Origin: Lysobacterales bacterium
GTDB taxonomy: Bacteria > Pseudomonadota > Gammaproteobacteria > Xanthomonadales > Xanthomonadaceae
Assembly (NCBI GenBank): GCA_016718605.1
Contig: JADKCY010000014.1
Span: forward strand, 1-45,429
DNA: 45,429 bases
Direction: 5' to 3'
Positions 29,657 to 38,185 of the stretch are shown in pieces. Each line of letters begins with the position of its first letter. The stretch's first letter is position 1. A program made the position numbers and the translations under genes. Under the pieces are notes generated by a model that did not search any database, was not told the DNA's origin, and was given only the letters and a program-made list of their open reading frames with translations.

Positions 29657-31609
29657 TTAGGCAGGCGTGGTGACGGTCACGCTGATGCGCGCGTCGGCGA
29701 ACGTCCGGCTGTCCGATGTCGTGTTCAAAGCTTCGATGGAGAACGTTCGTGTCGACGCGGCGACTTCGCTTGTGCTGACGAACGCCGACACAGAATGCGA
29801 TATGGCATTGACGCCGCCGACCTGAACGGCAGTGCCATCGATTTTGATTGTCCATTGACCGCCTGCGACGCCTCCCGATACCGAGACAATCCCTTGGATT
29901 TCGACAGTATCGCCCGCCTCAACAGGGACATCGATCGTCACCAGTTCCGCCGTTTCGCCGCTTGTCGTCAGTGTCGCCGGTGCAGCTTGGGACTCGGTGT
30001 AGGTAACCACATTGATCCCGCGCCGCACCGCCTGATTATGCGTATCGCGGCCATCGGTATCGGTCAGCGCCGGTGCGGGTGGCGCGGTGGCGGTCTGCCC
30101 CAAAGCGAAGGCATGCTTGGCGGTCGTTTCGGTGTCGAGCGTCAACGTCACCGTCATATTCGCCGGATCAAATACCCGGTTGGTGATCACCGCATCGACC
30201 CCCGATAGGCCGTGATCGGGCAGGCTGAGTGTCAGCATGTCGCCCGGTCCATATGTCCGCATGCGAGGCTTGCAGACCAGCGTGATCGGGCCAATCTCGC
30301 GCTGGTTAACAAGCTCATATGCCGCCAACTGCGCGGCCTGCGAGGCCTGCTGCACAAGGTTGTATTGCACCTCGCGCCGCTTCACTTCGCCGTCAGCGGT
30401 GACATAGGCCGGGACACTGACAATATCCGGCGAGGTCACGTAATCCCAATGGCTTGATTCCTCGCGGTACTTGAACGCAATGGTGTTCTGCCGGTCGCGC
30501 CATGACTTGCCGACCACGATCTCGGCGTCATCATCGGCCAGATCCGCCGGCACAAGCGTATCAAGTGACACATGCGGTGCGTTGATCTTGACGCCAAGTT
30601 GACCGCCAACAAAGAGCGGTTCCGCGCACCCGGCAATCAGAATGTCCTTCAGGTTCGTCCATCCGGTTGCAGGCTCAAAGATGACACCGCCGACCTTCCA
30701 AACATTCGTGTCACAGACATTGGCCAGCGTGACGAAGTGCGAAACCTTGATGCCGGTGATCGGTAGGCCGATGCCGAAAACAAGAACGCCATTCTTATAG
30801 CGGCCATAGGCATAGGCCAGCGCATGAAGGCCGGGGTTATCGGAATACTCCCAAGTCGTTTCATCGGTGATGCGGTGCGTACCTGAACCGCCGGGATAGG
30901 TGCTATCAAGGCGCGGGTCGTAAACCTTCGCACCTTTCCACACCGCACCAAGCAACGGCATTCCGCTAGCGAAGACCTTGCCCGCCTTGTCGAATAGCAG
31001 GTTCCACAGAATCGCAGCCTTTCCGCTCAACTTGTGCGATGTCGTCCAATCCGGCAGGCCAGAGAAGTGAGGCGTCAGTGCCGTTTCGCTTGTCAGACCC
31101 AGCTTGTAATCGCGGTACATGAACCCGCTGTAATATGTCGTCTCGGCATCGCCTGAGAACGTCAATGCGTTGAAGTCCGAATAAAGCCCTTCAAGGCTCT
31201 CATAGGGACCGCCAACGCCGTATTCGATAACCATGCCGCGATAAGGATTCGGCACCTTATCGATCGATGCGCCGTAACCTTGATCGTGGCGAAGGATGCC
31301 GCCGAAATAGGTGCGCCCCATGAGATAGGGCGAAGGCGCTTCCTTATCGACAATCAGCTTGTTGACCGTGCCCGACGCGGGCGGTGTCTGTGCGCCGCCC
31401 CCGAATATCGATGCCCCGACACTCGCCCCGACAGCGACCAGCGTGGCGATAGAGGTTATCGTGGTGAGGGTTGCCGCCGATATCCCCAACGCAGCCGCCG
31501 CTGTCGTTGATGCGCCCAACAAGCCAGCCCCCGCCATTGCGCCAACGCCGGTTGTCACAAGAAGGACCGCGCCTGCGACCATCGCAACCGCTTTTAGTAC
31601 CTTGGCCAC
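29657..31609 (-). CDS. Tail hub / host-specificity protein (J-like)
   Basis: The 650-residue protein starts with an alanine-rich hydrophobic segment (KVLKAVAMVAGAVLLVTTGV, then AAALGISAATLTTITSIATL), followed by VDKEAPSPYLMGRTYFGGIL. This opening is typical of central tail hub proteins. The middle includes a FKYREE..Y....V.VPAYVTADGEVKRREVQY region, as in phage tail-tip domains. The last 150 residues look like a beta-sandwich (TVEIQGIVSVSGGVAGGQWT). Its position, last of the Dit-like/DUF2163-like/NlpC-like series, matches the GTA gp15 slot. Confidence 0.75.
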   Translation of the reverse strand: MAKVLKAVAMVAGAVLLVTTGVGAMAGAGLLGASTTAAAALGISAATLTTITSIATLVAVGASVGASIFGGGAQTPPASGTVNKLIVDKEAPSPYLMGRTYFGGILRHDQGYGASIDKVPNPYRGMVIEYGVGGPYESLEGLYSDFNALTFSGDAETTYYSGFMYRDYKLGLTSETALTPHFSGLPDWTTSHKLSGKAAILWNLLFDKAGKVFASGMPLLGAVWKGAKVYDPRLDSTYPGGSGTHRITDETTWEYSDNPGLHALAYAYGRYKNGVLVFGIGLPITGIKVSHFVTLANVCDTNVWKVGGVIFEPATGWTNLKDILIAGCAEPLFVGGQLGVKINAPHVSLDTLVPADLADDDAEIVVGKSWRDRQNTIAFKYREESSHWDYVTSPDIVSVPAYVTADGEVKRREVQYNLVQQASQAAQLAAYELVNQREIGPITLVCKPRMRTYGPGDMLTLSLPDHGLSGVDAVITNRVFDPANMTVTLTLDTETTAKHAFALGQTATAPPAPALTDTDGRDTHNQAVRRGINVVTYTESQAAPATLTTSGETAELVTIDVPVEAGDTVEIQGIVSVSGGVAGGQWTIKIDGTAVQVGGVNAISHSVSAFVSTSEVAASTRTFSIEALNTTSDSRTFADARISVTVTTPA

Positions 31610-31612
31610 TGT

Positions 31613-32035
31613 TCAAATTCTCCAGGCAGCGACTATTTCAGAGACGATCAACGGCTTGATCCCGTCAGGCGCGTCTTCGTGCCACGCCAATATCTTTTCG
31701 CCCGCACACACCCCGATGCCTTCCATGCCCGCATCCCCCGCCATCGCCGCGAGATCGCCCACCAACATCGAAGCGTGACCGATGCGCGGAAACATGCTGT
31801 CCATAAGATCCACAACGCTGTCGAAACCCGCCCGCTTCAGCGCCGACTTTGCCCCATGTGCCGAAGTGAACGCGGGTATCGGTGGCGGCTTGTGCCCCAT
31901 CTGGCGAAGGTGAAACCGCGCCATGTGCAGGCAGGTTGCCTTGTTTCCCCAATCGAAGGGCTTGGTCCGATACCGCTCCATTGTCGCCCGCGTTGCAATT
32001 GCCCTGCGTTCAAGTTCGCTTGGCCGCTTGCTGCC
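31613..32035 (-). CDS. DUF6950-like (NlpC/P60-position) tail tip protein
   Basis: The 140-residue protein includes RYRTKPFDWGNKATCLHMAR and LRQMGHKPP, matching the PF.WG..DC pattern of DUF6950 and NlpC/P60-like tail proteins, with the cysteine in the expected spot. In GTA-like tails this slot holds a peptidoglycan peptidase. The start at 32035 avoids an 88-base overlap; an ATG at 32158 would add 41 residues. Confidence 0.65.
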   Translation of the reverse strand, partial: GSKRPSELERRAIATRATMERYRTKPFDWGNKATCLHMARFHLRQMGHKPPPIPAFTSAHGAKSALKRAGFDSVVDLMDSMFPRIGHASMLVGDLAAMAGDAGMEGIGVCAGEKILAWHEDAPDGIKPLIVSEIVAAWRI

Positions 32036-32070
32036 CATCACACCGGCAAGCAGGTCATAATTATCATTGA

Positions 32071-32676
32071 TCACGATGCTGCCGATCGATTGGAAAACCA
32101 CCCCGGTGACGCGGCGGCTCCGTAGTTCGTTGCTTGGGATGGCGATGCCACACCCCATGCGACGGCGATTTCAAGGCCGGTTGCATTGTCCTCACCAAGC
32201 TCGCCCGGATTGACGGTCTTGTGGAACGATGGCGAGAGGTTGTTCCCCTTGTTCAATGCAAAAAGCCGTTCGGCCTTCGACGTTACATCGACGTCAACCT
32301 CACGCTTACCCTTGCCGATGCGAAGAACGGTTCGGTCAACCTGCATGTCGCCCATAAGATCAGGCGTCCCACTGACCGCGCCCGTGGTCGGATTGATCTC
32401 GGCAATCCAGAAGCGCACCCTTGATCCCTGCATGCTTGTCGAAGTGATATCGACAACCGCGCTGCTGGACGGCGGCAAAAGCGTCATGGTCAATGACGGA
32501 ATTTCGTCCCCAACGCCTTCATGAAAAGCATCGAAGCTGGCCAATGATCCAAACACCGGATCGAACCCGAGATACGTTTCGCCGCTCCACGTGACAAAAC
32601 CGCCATCGCAGAGACGCGTTGTCCGTCCGTCGCGCCATTCGATCTTGCAAAGCCCGGAAAGCAGAATCCGGTCCAC
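32071..32676 (-). CDS. Tail protein in the DUF2163 position
   Basis: The 201-residue product reads KIEWRDGRTTRLCDGGFVTW and SGETYLGFDPVFGSLASFD, then TMTLLPPSSSAV and QGSRVRFWIAEIN. The build (beta-rich, near 200 residues, between Dit-like and NlpC-like genes) agrees with the hub-ring protein of GTA-type tails. I infer a baseplate hub role; sequence identity to the family was not tested. Confidence 0.6.
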   Translation of the reverse strand: MDRILLSGLCKIEWRDGRTTRLCDGGFVTWSGETYLGFDPVFGSLASFDAFHEGVGDEIPSLTMTLLPPSSSAVVDITSTSMQGSRVRFWIAEINPTTGAVSGTPDLMGDMQVDRTVLRIGKGKREVDVDVTSKAERLFALNKGNNLSPSFHKTVNPGELGEDNATGLEIAVAWGVASPSQATNYGAAASPGWFSNRSAAS

Positions 32677-33273
32677 TTATTCGGCCTCTTCAATCGTGAA
32701 TGCCAGACCATCGATCATGCCGCCGACATTCTGCTGCCATGACCACTCATTGCCATCAATCAGCCCCTCGATCTTGGGGGCAGAAATACTGATCGGTGCG
32801 CCGTTGAGAAACGAATGCCGAAGCATCGGTCGAATGCTGATTGTCGCCAGACCGCCGCCACTTGCGACCGCGCCGCTGGTGACGTTGTGGAGGTAGTGCT
32901 GTCCCGATGTGTTAGCGATCGACAGCCAATAACCCTTTTCGATCGAATATCCCGGCGTGAGGTTTTTGATCGCCAGCGTGGTCCCGGATTGGCCAGAGCC
33001 GTTGACTTGGCAGCTTCCCGGAGAGCCTTGGCTCACCCCTTGAAGCGGAAAGTTGATCCGCAGCCCCTCGGTCTTCGCTGCCAGAAGATCAGCGATCAAA
33101 GCGGCCTTGCTTGAAGCGGTGCCAACGGGGAGAGAGACACCTATCTTGAACCGGCTTCCCATACGGTCAATGCGCTGTATCTTTGCGCCCGTCGCTGGCC
33201 TTATTACGCCGCCGAAATCGATGAATGAGACATTGGACACCTTCGCGCCGACGCCTGTCAGGAGTTCGATCAT
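32677..33273 (-). CDS. Distal tail-like protein
   Basis: The 198-residue protein (VSNVSFIDFGGVIRPATGAK, GSRFKIGVSLPVGTASSK, RHSFLNGAPISISAPKIEGL) lies just after the tape measure gene, where distal tail protein is coded. The central segment RINFPLQGVSQGSPGSC.VNGSGQSGTTLAIKNLTPGY is beta-rich. It overlaps the tape measure stop by one base. Confidence 0.65.
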   Translation of the reverse strand: MIELLTGVGAKVSNVSFIDFGGVIRPATGAKIQRIDRMGSRFKIGVSLPVGTASSKAALIADLLAAKTEGLRINFPLQGVSQGSPGSCQVNGSGQSGTTLAIKNLTPGYSIEKGYWLSIANTSGQHYLHNVTSGAVASGGGLATISIRPMLRHSFLNGAPISISAPKIEGLIDGNEWSWQQNVGGMIDGLAFTIEEAE

Positions 33274-35678
33274 TAGCGAATGCTCCTCTTCTGACGGCTG
33301 GCAATGGCCTTCTGCGCGCCCATGCTCCCGGCCTGCGCGGCGTTGATGGACATTGGCGCGGCGATTTCGGTGACCCTCACATCGAAGTATGGCGACGGCA
33401 CAACATGCACTTCGGTACGGCCCTTGCTGGCGCGGTTATCATTGGTCGGCGTGACGCTGATCACCTCGCCGCGTCCGACCATCGCAGTCGGTCGGCCATT
33501 GATTGACAGCACGTTCTTGTCGATGCCGCTGTTGCCGCCGATCAGGATGTCGCCGCCGACAGCGAGGCCGGGGAGTGGCTTTGCGAATGTCGCGTCAAAT
33601 GAAGCGTTGAACCCTGCGGACATTGCAGTCCCGCCGCCGCCAAACAAACCACCGAGACCCGACAGGAACCCGCCGCCGTCGCCAAAGATGCTCCTGGTCG
33701 CGGCCTGAATCTGAAAGCGCAGCAAGTCCGATATCAACTGATTGAACAAGCTCCCCGCCAAGCCCTTCAACCCGATCAGGTTAGTTCCAGCTGCAACCAG
33801 ACCTTCGTTAAAGCTCGACAGTCCATCGGCTGCGATCTTGTTGAAGCGTTCGTTGATTTCGTCCTGCGTCTTGGGGATGGTGTCGAGATACTGCTGCAAA
33901 GGCGTCATCGTGCCTTGCTCGATGCTCTTTTCCTTGCCCGCCCGGTAATCGGCAAGACCTTCCAGCTGTTGCCGACCTTCTGCGATTTCCTTTTCATTGC
34001 CAGTGTTAATCAACCGGCGCGCGGCGGCTCCCTTTTCCTCGATTTCGAGTTCAAGCAATGCGAGCTGTATCTTGCGGCGTTCGGTGTTGGTCTTGGCCAT
34101 GCTTTCCCGGATCGAAAGCAACGTGGCTTCCTGATCAAGTCCCTCGCGCATGTATTCGGTCTGCTGATCAAGCAGCACCTGGCCGAGTTCTTGCTTGATG
34201 ATGGCCTTTTCCTGATCGACGTTTTCCGCGTTCTTCAGGCGAAGCGATATGGCGTCGGCTTCGGTGATCTTCTTATCGGCAACGTCCTTGTTCAGAGCGC
34301 TTTCATAATGCGCCTTTTCAAGGTCGACGCGCTGCAACTCAAGTGCCGCGCTTTCTTCTGCGCTTTTCGCAAGGCTTTGACGGTTGCGAAGTTCATCCGA
34401 CAACAGCCGGTCCATCGCTTCGTTGTATGCGTCCTGCTGATCGGCTGCGCTTGGGCCGCTGTCCTTGTTGCCGGTGCGCGCGCTCCGGCGAGAGTTGGTG
34501 CCGGAGCGGTTGAAATCCGACACATCGAGCGTTGGGACTCCAAGAGGCTTGTTCTGAGCGACGGCAGCACTTGCCAGTGCCGTTGCCATCAACTGCTCTT
34601 GGCGCTTAACCTCAGCCTGTTGCGATTGCAGATTCCCACCATCAGCGCTTGACCGGCGAATGCTGAAAAGCGCGCCGGGGTCGTTTTGAGCCTTCTGCCT
34701 TTGCGCTAGTTCCGCCCGCGCGCTTGCCAGTTGCTGTTTACGAAAACCAACATCCATATTGCTGTCGGCACTTGCGCGCTCGCCAACCTGCCCGGAGAAA
34801 AAACCAAGGCCAGCGCCAGCGACTGCGCCTGGAACCCCGTATCTTGCACCAATCGCAGCGCCAGCCAACGCGGCTGTAAACTTGGGGTACGTGTTGATGA
34901 AGTTGACCGCAGCGACAACCGCAGTTTGAATCGCACCAGCAATGTTCAGGATGGCGTTAGCGTTTTCGGAAACCGCCTTTGATATATTGGCGGTCAACTG
35001 CTGATTAAGCGTTGCCATCTTGTCGGCAGCGTCATCAGCTTTCTTGATCAGATCATCCGAAAGGACAACGCCAAGACGGTGCGCTTCGTCCCTATATTCC
35101 TTGATACCCTTCGCGCCCATCGTCAGGATATTGTCGAGCTTCTGGCCAGTCTTGCCAAACAATGCGATTTCAATCGACGCGCGCTGTGCGGGACTTTCGA
35201 TCCCCTTCAACTTTTCCGCGATTTCGGGAAGCGCGTCACCGGCAGTCTTGAGATCGCCGTTAGAACTCCGCAGACTGATACCGAGCTTATCGAACGCCTC
35301 GGCCTGCTTGCTCGCCCCCGTCTGAGCCTGACCAAGTGATTTGGTCAGCTTCGACAATCCGCCGTCCATATCCTCCTGAGTGATGCCGACCTGCGTTGCG
35401 ATGAAGCGGTATTCCTGAAGCTCCTTAGCCGTCACGCCTAGCTGTTGTGCGGTTTCACCCAAGGACGCGGCATAATCCAGCGACTGCTTTATCTGATGCG
35501 CGCCAAAACCCGCGCCCAAAACAGCAGCCATCCCGAGCGCCTTGGATCGGATGCGGTCAAGATGGCCAGTGATCTGCTTGCCGCTCGCCGCAGCCTGATC
35601 GGAAGCCCTGCGAAGGCCAACGACAAAGCTCTGACTTTCAAGCGTCAGTGATGTGGAAAGGCTGCCGATTTTAGCCAT
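33273..35678 (-). CDS. Tail tape measure protein
   Basis: The 801-residue protein is the longest in the genome. The N-terminus (SFVVGLRRASDQAAASGKQI; GETAQQLGVTAKELQEYRFI) is typical of tape measure proteins. It is followed by a hydrophobic patch (IAGAIQTAVVAAVNFI, FTAALAGAAIGARYG) and a long helical rod (from about 380 to 610). The C-terminus is glycine-rich with lambda H-like PGLAVGGDILIGGNSGID. Its length would set the tail at roughly 110-130 nm if the usual proportionality holds. Confidence 0.9.
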   Translation of the reverse strand: MAKIGSLSTSLTLESQSFVVGLRRASDQAAASGKQITGHLDRIRSKALGMAAVLGAGFGAHQIKQSLDYAASLGETAQQLGVTAKELQEYRFIATQVGITQEDMDGGLSKLTKSLGQAQTGASKQAEAFDKLGISLRSSNGDLKTAGDALPEIAEKLKGIESPAQRASIEIALFGKTGQKLDNILTMGAKGIKEYRDEAHRLGVVLSDDLIKKADDAADKMATLNQQLTANISKAVSENANAILNIAGAIQTAVVAAVNFINTYPKFTAALAGAAIGARYGVPGAVAGAGLGFFSGQVGERASADSNMDVGFRKQQLASARAELAQRQKAQNDPGALFSIRRSSADGGNLQSQQAEVKRQEQLMATALASAAVAQNKPLGVPTLDVSDFNRSGTNSRRSARTGNKDSGPSAADQQDAYNEAMDRLLSDELRNRQSLAKSAEESAALELQRVDLEKAHYESALNKDVADKKITEADAISLRLKNAENVDQEKAIIKQELGQVLLDQQTEYMREGLDQEATLLSIRESMAKTNTERRKIQLALLELEIEEKGAAARRLINTGNEKEIAEGRQQLEGLADYRAGKEKSIEQGTMTPLQQYLDTIPKTQDEINERFNKIAADGLSSFNEGLVAAGTNLIGLKGLAGSLFNQLISDLLRFQIQAATRSIFGDGGGFLSGLGGLFGGGGTAMSAGFNASFDATFAKPLPGLAVGGDILIGGNSGIDKNVLSINGRPTAMVGRGEVISVTPTNDNRASKGRTEVHVVPSPYFDVRVTEIAAPMSINAAQAGSMGAQKAIASRQKRSIR

Positions 35679-36109
35679 TATTGCTTTGCCAACTTTCTTG
35701 CCGCCTTTTCGATGCCGTCATTCAATTCTGAAATCTGGACCTCGATCAGCTTGTCTGCTTCGGCCTCGAATACCGGGCGGAACCATGGGCGCGGCGGCAT
35801 CTTGACGGTGCCGAGTTCGACGAACATGCCCCAGAACGCGCGCCCGGTGTTGACGGTGTGGACGACCATGCCCTGCTTGAACGCCTTGCGCCGGCCAACA
35901 CGGATGTTGTCGCGGAGGTGGCCGTATTTCTCGGCCATCTTTGACCCGGTTTCGAGATACGGCGCAGCCGCCTTAACCTTGTCGCGCAGAGCGATTGCCG
36001 CTTTCCGATTGGCCTTGACGCCGACCTTGGTGGCAACCTCGGTGCCAAGGGCCTCAAGCGCGGCCTTCAGTTCGGTCAAGCCTTCGAGGTTCGATGTCTG
36101 TTTAGTCAT
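35678..36109 (-). CDS. HK97 gp10-like tail component
   Basis: The 143-residue protein has the HK97-gp10 hallmarks: LTELKAALEALGTEVATKVG, RKAAIALRDKVKAAAPYLET and AFWGMFVELGTVKMPPRPWFRP. Family members act at the head-tail connection or tail completion. Here the gene lies between the tail chaperone and the tape measure, whereas it usually stands before the major tail protein. ATG 36109 is preferred to GTG 36112; it overlaps the frameshift frame by eight bases. Confidence 0.8.
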   Translation of the reverse strand: MTKQTSNLEGLTELKAALEALGTEVATKVGVKANRKAAIALRDKVKAAAPYLETGSKMAEKYGHLRDNIRVGRRKAFKQGMVVHTVNTGRAFWGMFVELGTVKMPPRPWFRPVFEAEADKLIEVQISELNDGIEKAARKLAKQ

Positions 36110-36404
36110 CACCGTCCTCGCTGATTATCACTTCAGCCCCGAGGGCCTTGGCGATCTCGAACATATCGTCGGCGCTTTGTTCAGCGTATTCGCCCATAAA
36201 CACGGCGTGGCTTGGGATGTCTTGCAGGAGCGGGAGGATTGCCGCTTCATAGGCCAGCGATCGATCAGCCTTGCGCCGCGCGATGTAACCGTTGATCCCG
36301 GTGCGGACCAAGCGCGGAGACTGTTGCCAGAAGTCGCCTGTTAGTCCTGCTTCGCACCAGCTTTCGTACCACTTGAGCCAGTCTGGCCCTTCCGTGGAGG
36401 GTTT
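36102..36404 (-). CDS. Tail chaperone frameshift extension (T-like domain)
   Basis: In the -1 frame relative to the 36341-36730 gene, an open stretch reads PDWLKWYESWCEAGLTGDFW then QQSPRLVRTGINGYIARRK and ends ISEDGDD. The GL..FW..(S/T)PR pattern resembles GTA g10.1/DUF2376-type tail chaperones. No ATG or GTG precedes this conserved part. A canonical slippery site lies at its 5' end. The fusion made by -1 shifting would be 209 residues. An independent start at TTG 36311 would miss the conserved part. Confidence 0.7.
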   Translation of the reverse strand, partial: KPSTEGPDWLKWYESWCEAGLTGDFWQQSPRLVRTGINGYIARRKADRSLAYEAAILPLLQDIPSHAVFMGEYAEQSADDMFEIAKALGAEVIISEDGDD

Positions 36405-36730
36405 GAGTTGTCCCCACCCTCCGCAGGTCCGAACGCGGCATTCAAGCCGACCATGACCGTCGCATAGACGGTGGCATAGCCTAGGCGGTCAATGACCCCG
36501 CTGGCGTCCGATGGTGGCCCCTTGTGGTGCCTCTGCATGGCCCCGTGAAGGATTGCCCGCAGCGCCGTGAAGTTCGTTCCAGAGCGTTCCAGATCGTTGA
36601 TGATCTGATAGGTGGACTTTCCGTCAAGCAGGGCCTCGGCAACGATGAATGATTCAACGTTGAACACAAGCAGGAGGCTTTCGTCACCGTCTTCAAGCGT
36701 GACCTCGCCTTTGATACTAGCCGTCGTCAT
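36341..36730 (-). CDS. Tail assembly chaperone (GTA gp10-like)
   Basis: The 129-residue protein from ATG 36730 reads GEVTLEDGDESLLLVFNVES and SFIVAEALLDGKSTYQIIND, then FTALRAILHGAMQRHHKG, the layout of GTA gp10/tail tube-associated chaperones. It lies directly after the major tail genes and before the tape measure. A fraction of ribosomes should shift at 36398-36404 to make the longer form. The upstream start at 36763 adds twelve residues and is less likely. Confidence 0.8.
   Translation of the reverse strand: MTTASIKGEVTLEDGDESLLLVFNVESFIVAEALLDGKSTYQIINDLERSGTNFTALRAILHGAMQRHHKGPPSDASGVIDRLGYATVYATVMVGLNAAFGPAEGGDNSNPPRKGQTGSSGTKAGAKQD
36398..36404 (-). promoter_or_regulatory. -1 ribosomal slippery heptamer
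   Basis: On the minus strand, A-AAC-CCT in the chaperone frame (tcA AAC CCT) fits X-XXY-YYZ exactly, so both tRNAs can re-pair as AAA and CCC after a one-base slip. It opens directly into the conserved -1 frame. Confidence 0.7.
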
Positions 36731-36759
36731 AATTATACAGCGTCGCCCAAGCTTCGATC

Positions 36760-37323
36760 TCATGGGGGGCCAGCTTCACAGGTTGGCGTATGCGCGCCGG
36801 GGCGCTTTAGGGAGTCGGAAGCTCGCCTTTGGTTGTTGAGGCTGCTTGCCTTGGCGGCGTTCAAATTACGGATGTTTCCGGAACGCCGGTTACGCCATAT
36901 CAGGTCCGCCGCCCGCGCCCCGGGGCCCGCGGGGGGGGGGGGCCGCCGGCCCGGCCCGGCGCGGCCCCCCCCCCCGGGCCCGGTGAGATAGCCGGAACCG
37001 GCAATCGTCGCGGTGCCGCCCGCTTTCTTGACCACAATCGAATAGTCCTGTTTCGCGCCGCCGGTCATGGCGGTGATCAATGCTGTATCGTTGGTGCTAT
37101 TCGCAATGTAGTGAACAGTTCCGGATATTTCGCCAGGATCATAGATCCCGTCCGTGATGAAGTCCGAAGTCGCACCCGACGAATCATGCGTGGTGACATC
37201 GAGAAGGGCGCGGGTGAACTGCGCGGGGTTGAGCGTGAGGAGTTCAGCAACAGCGACCAGACCACCACCCGAAGGGACGATGGAAAAGGTTGCGCCTTTG
37301 CTGAGAAGTGCTGCCGTGGTCAT
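36760..37323 (-). CDS. Second major tail protein copy, damaged 3' part
   Basis: This closely matches the 37337-37768 protein from its start through SGSGYLT (for example RALLDVTTHDSSGAT and DGIYDPGEISGTVHYIANST). Then a pure G/C tract interrupts it. After the tract, recognisable end sequence returns (SLKRPGAHTPT against TLKRTGAHTQT), although the stretch between does not align cleanly. The listed frame stays open only by chance. The gene is most likely an intact tandem duplicate with a local sequence defect. Confidence 0.75.
   Translation of the reverse strand: MTTAALLSKGATFSIVPSGGGLVAVAELLTLNPAQFTRALLDVTTHDSSGATSDFITDGIYDPGEISGTVHYIANSTNDTALITAMTGGAKQDYSIVVKKAGGTATIAGSGYLTGPGGGGRAGPGRRPPPPAGPGARAADLIWRNRRSGNIRNLNAAKASSLNNQRRASDSLKRPGAHTPTCEAGPP
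36906..36983. other. Pure G/C tract inside a tail gene, probable artefact
   Basis: About 78 bases contain only G and C, including runs of 12 G and 11 C. In the paralogous gene only about ten ordinary bases separate the flanking homologous sequences. This looks like a sequencing or consensus error and not coding DNA. Confidence 0.75.
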
Positions 37324-37336
37324 TGTGCCAGTCCTA

Positions 37337-37768
37337 TCAAGTTTGAGTGTGTGCGCCGGTGCGCTTCAGCGTGAACGATGCGGTCTGCTTGCCTTGGACG
37401 TTGAGACCATCAGGGCCGTATTTCGTCAGGTATCCGGAGCCGGTGATAGCGGCGGTGCCAGCGGCGGTTTTGACCGTGATCGAATAGTCCTGCTTGGTGC
37501 CGCCCGTCATGGCGGTGATCATCGCAAGATCGTTCGTGCTGTTGGCGATGTAGTGAACCTGCCCGCTGATCTCACCCGGATCATAGATGCCATCGGTGAT
37601 AAACTCGGACGTTGCACCCGATGAATCATGCGTGGTGACATCGAGAAGGGCGCGGGTGAACTGCGCGGGATTGAGCGACAGCATTTCGGCAACCGCAACC
37701 AGTGGCGTGACGCCGGTCGGTGCAATCGCAAATACTGCGCCTTTACTAAGCTTGGCTGAGGTAGTCAT
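37337..37768 (-). CDS. Major tail (tube) protein
   Basis: The 143-residue protein (AKLSKGAVFAIAPTGVTPLV, SLNPAQFTRALLDVTTHDSS, ITDGIYDPGEISGQVHYIAN, TASFTLKRTGAHTQT) has the build of tube proteins in phages of this group: a short beta-rich unit with a DG..DPGE loop. It lies between the tail completion gene and the chaperone, the standard place. A near-identical second copy follows directly. Confidence 0.8.
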   Translation of the reverse strand: MTTSAKLSKGAVFAIAPTGVTPLVAVAEMLSLNPAQFTRALLDVTTHDSSGATSEFITDGIYDPGEISGQVHYIANSTNDLAMITAMTGGTKQDYSITVKTAAGTAAITGSGYLTKYGPDGLNVQGKQTASFTLKRTGAHTQT

Positions 37769-37780
37769 TTACTCGGTCCT

Positions 37781-38185
37781 CTAGGTCTGTTGGTTAGGAA
37801 TCTCGAAATCCATGATGATGTGATTGACCTTCACACCGCCTTCCAAATCCTCGGGCGGATAGGTGATTTCGCTCACCAGCATTGCCTGATGAAAAAGGGT
37901 CGAGCCTTGCGTTGCTGACGTTTCGAGCAGTGTCCGCGTCTGTCTGGCCAGCGAGAGCGCATCGGCTGCATCTTCGGCAAAGAAATCGAACTGCACCCTC
38001 GGGCTATCCAATTCGTCGGCAGCGCCTGAGAGCTTGTATTCCCGGCCAGGTGCGATCTTGGTCAGCACGATCGCGGGAAAGCCCCCGCTGCGTGGGCGCT
38101 CATACCAAGCAACCCGCGTCCCAATCAGTGATGCAATCCCTGCCGTCGCTGCGATGCGTGCCGCAAGGTCTTCCTCGAAAGCCAT
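37781..38185 (-). CDS. Tail completion protein (DUF3168)
   Basis: The 134-residue protein reads AARIAATAGIASLIGTRVAW and YERPRSGGFPAIVLTKIAPG, then VQFDFFAEDAADALSLARQT, the DUF3168 (gp17/lambda U-like) signature. It terminates the tail and joins it to the head. It overlaps the next gene by one base. Confidence 0.85.
   Translation of the reverse strand: MAFEEDLAARIAATAGIASLIGTRVAWYERPRSGGFPAIVLTKIAPGREYKLSGAADELDSPRVQFDFFAEDAADALSLARQTRTLLETSATQGSTLFHQAMLVSEITYPPEDLEGGVKVNHIIMDFEIPNQQT

Noticed and set aside
36829..37374. Plus-strand frame opposite the second tail gene
   Set aside because: Its arginine/glycine/proline run comes from the G/C artefact and it is antisense to a clear gene.
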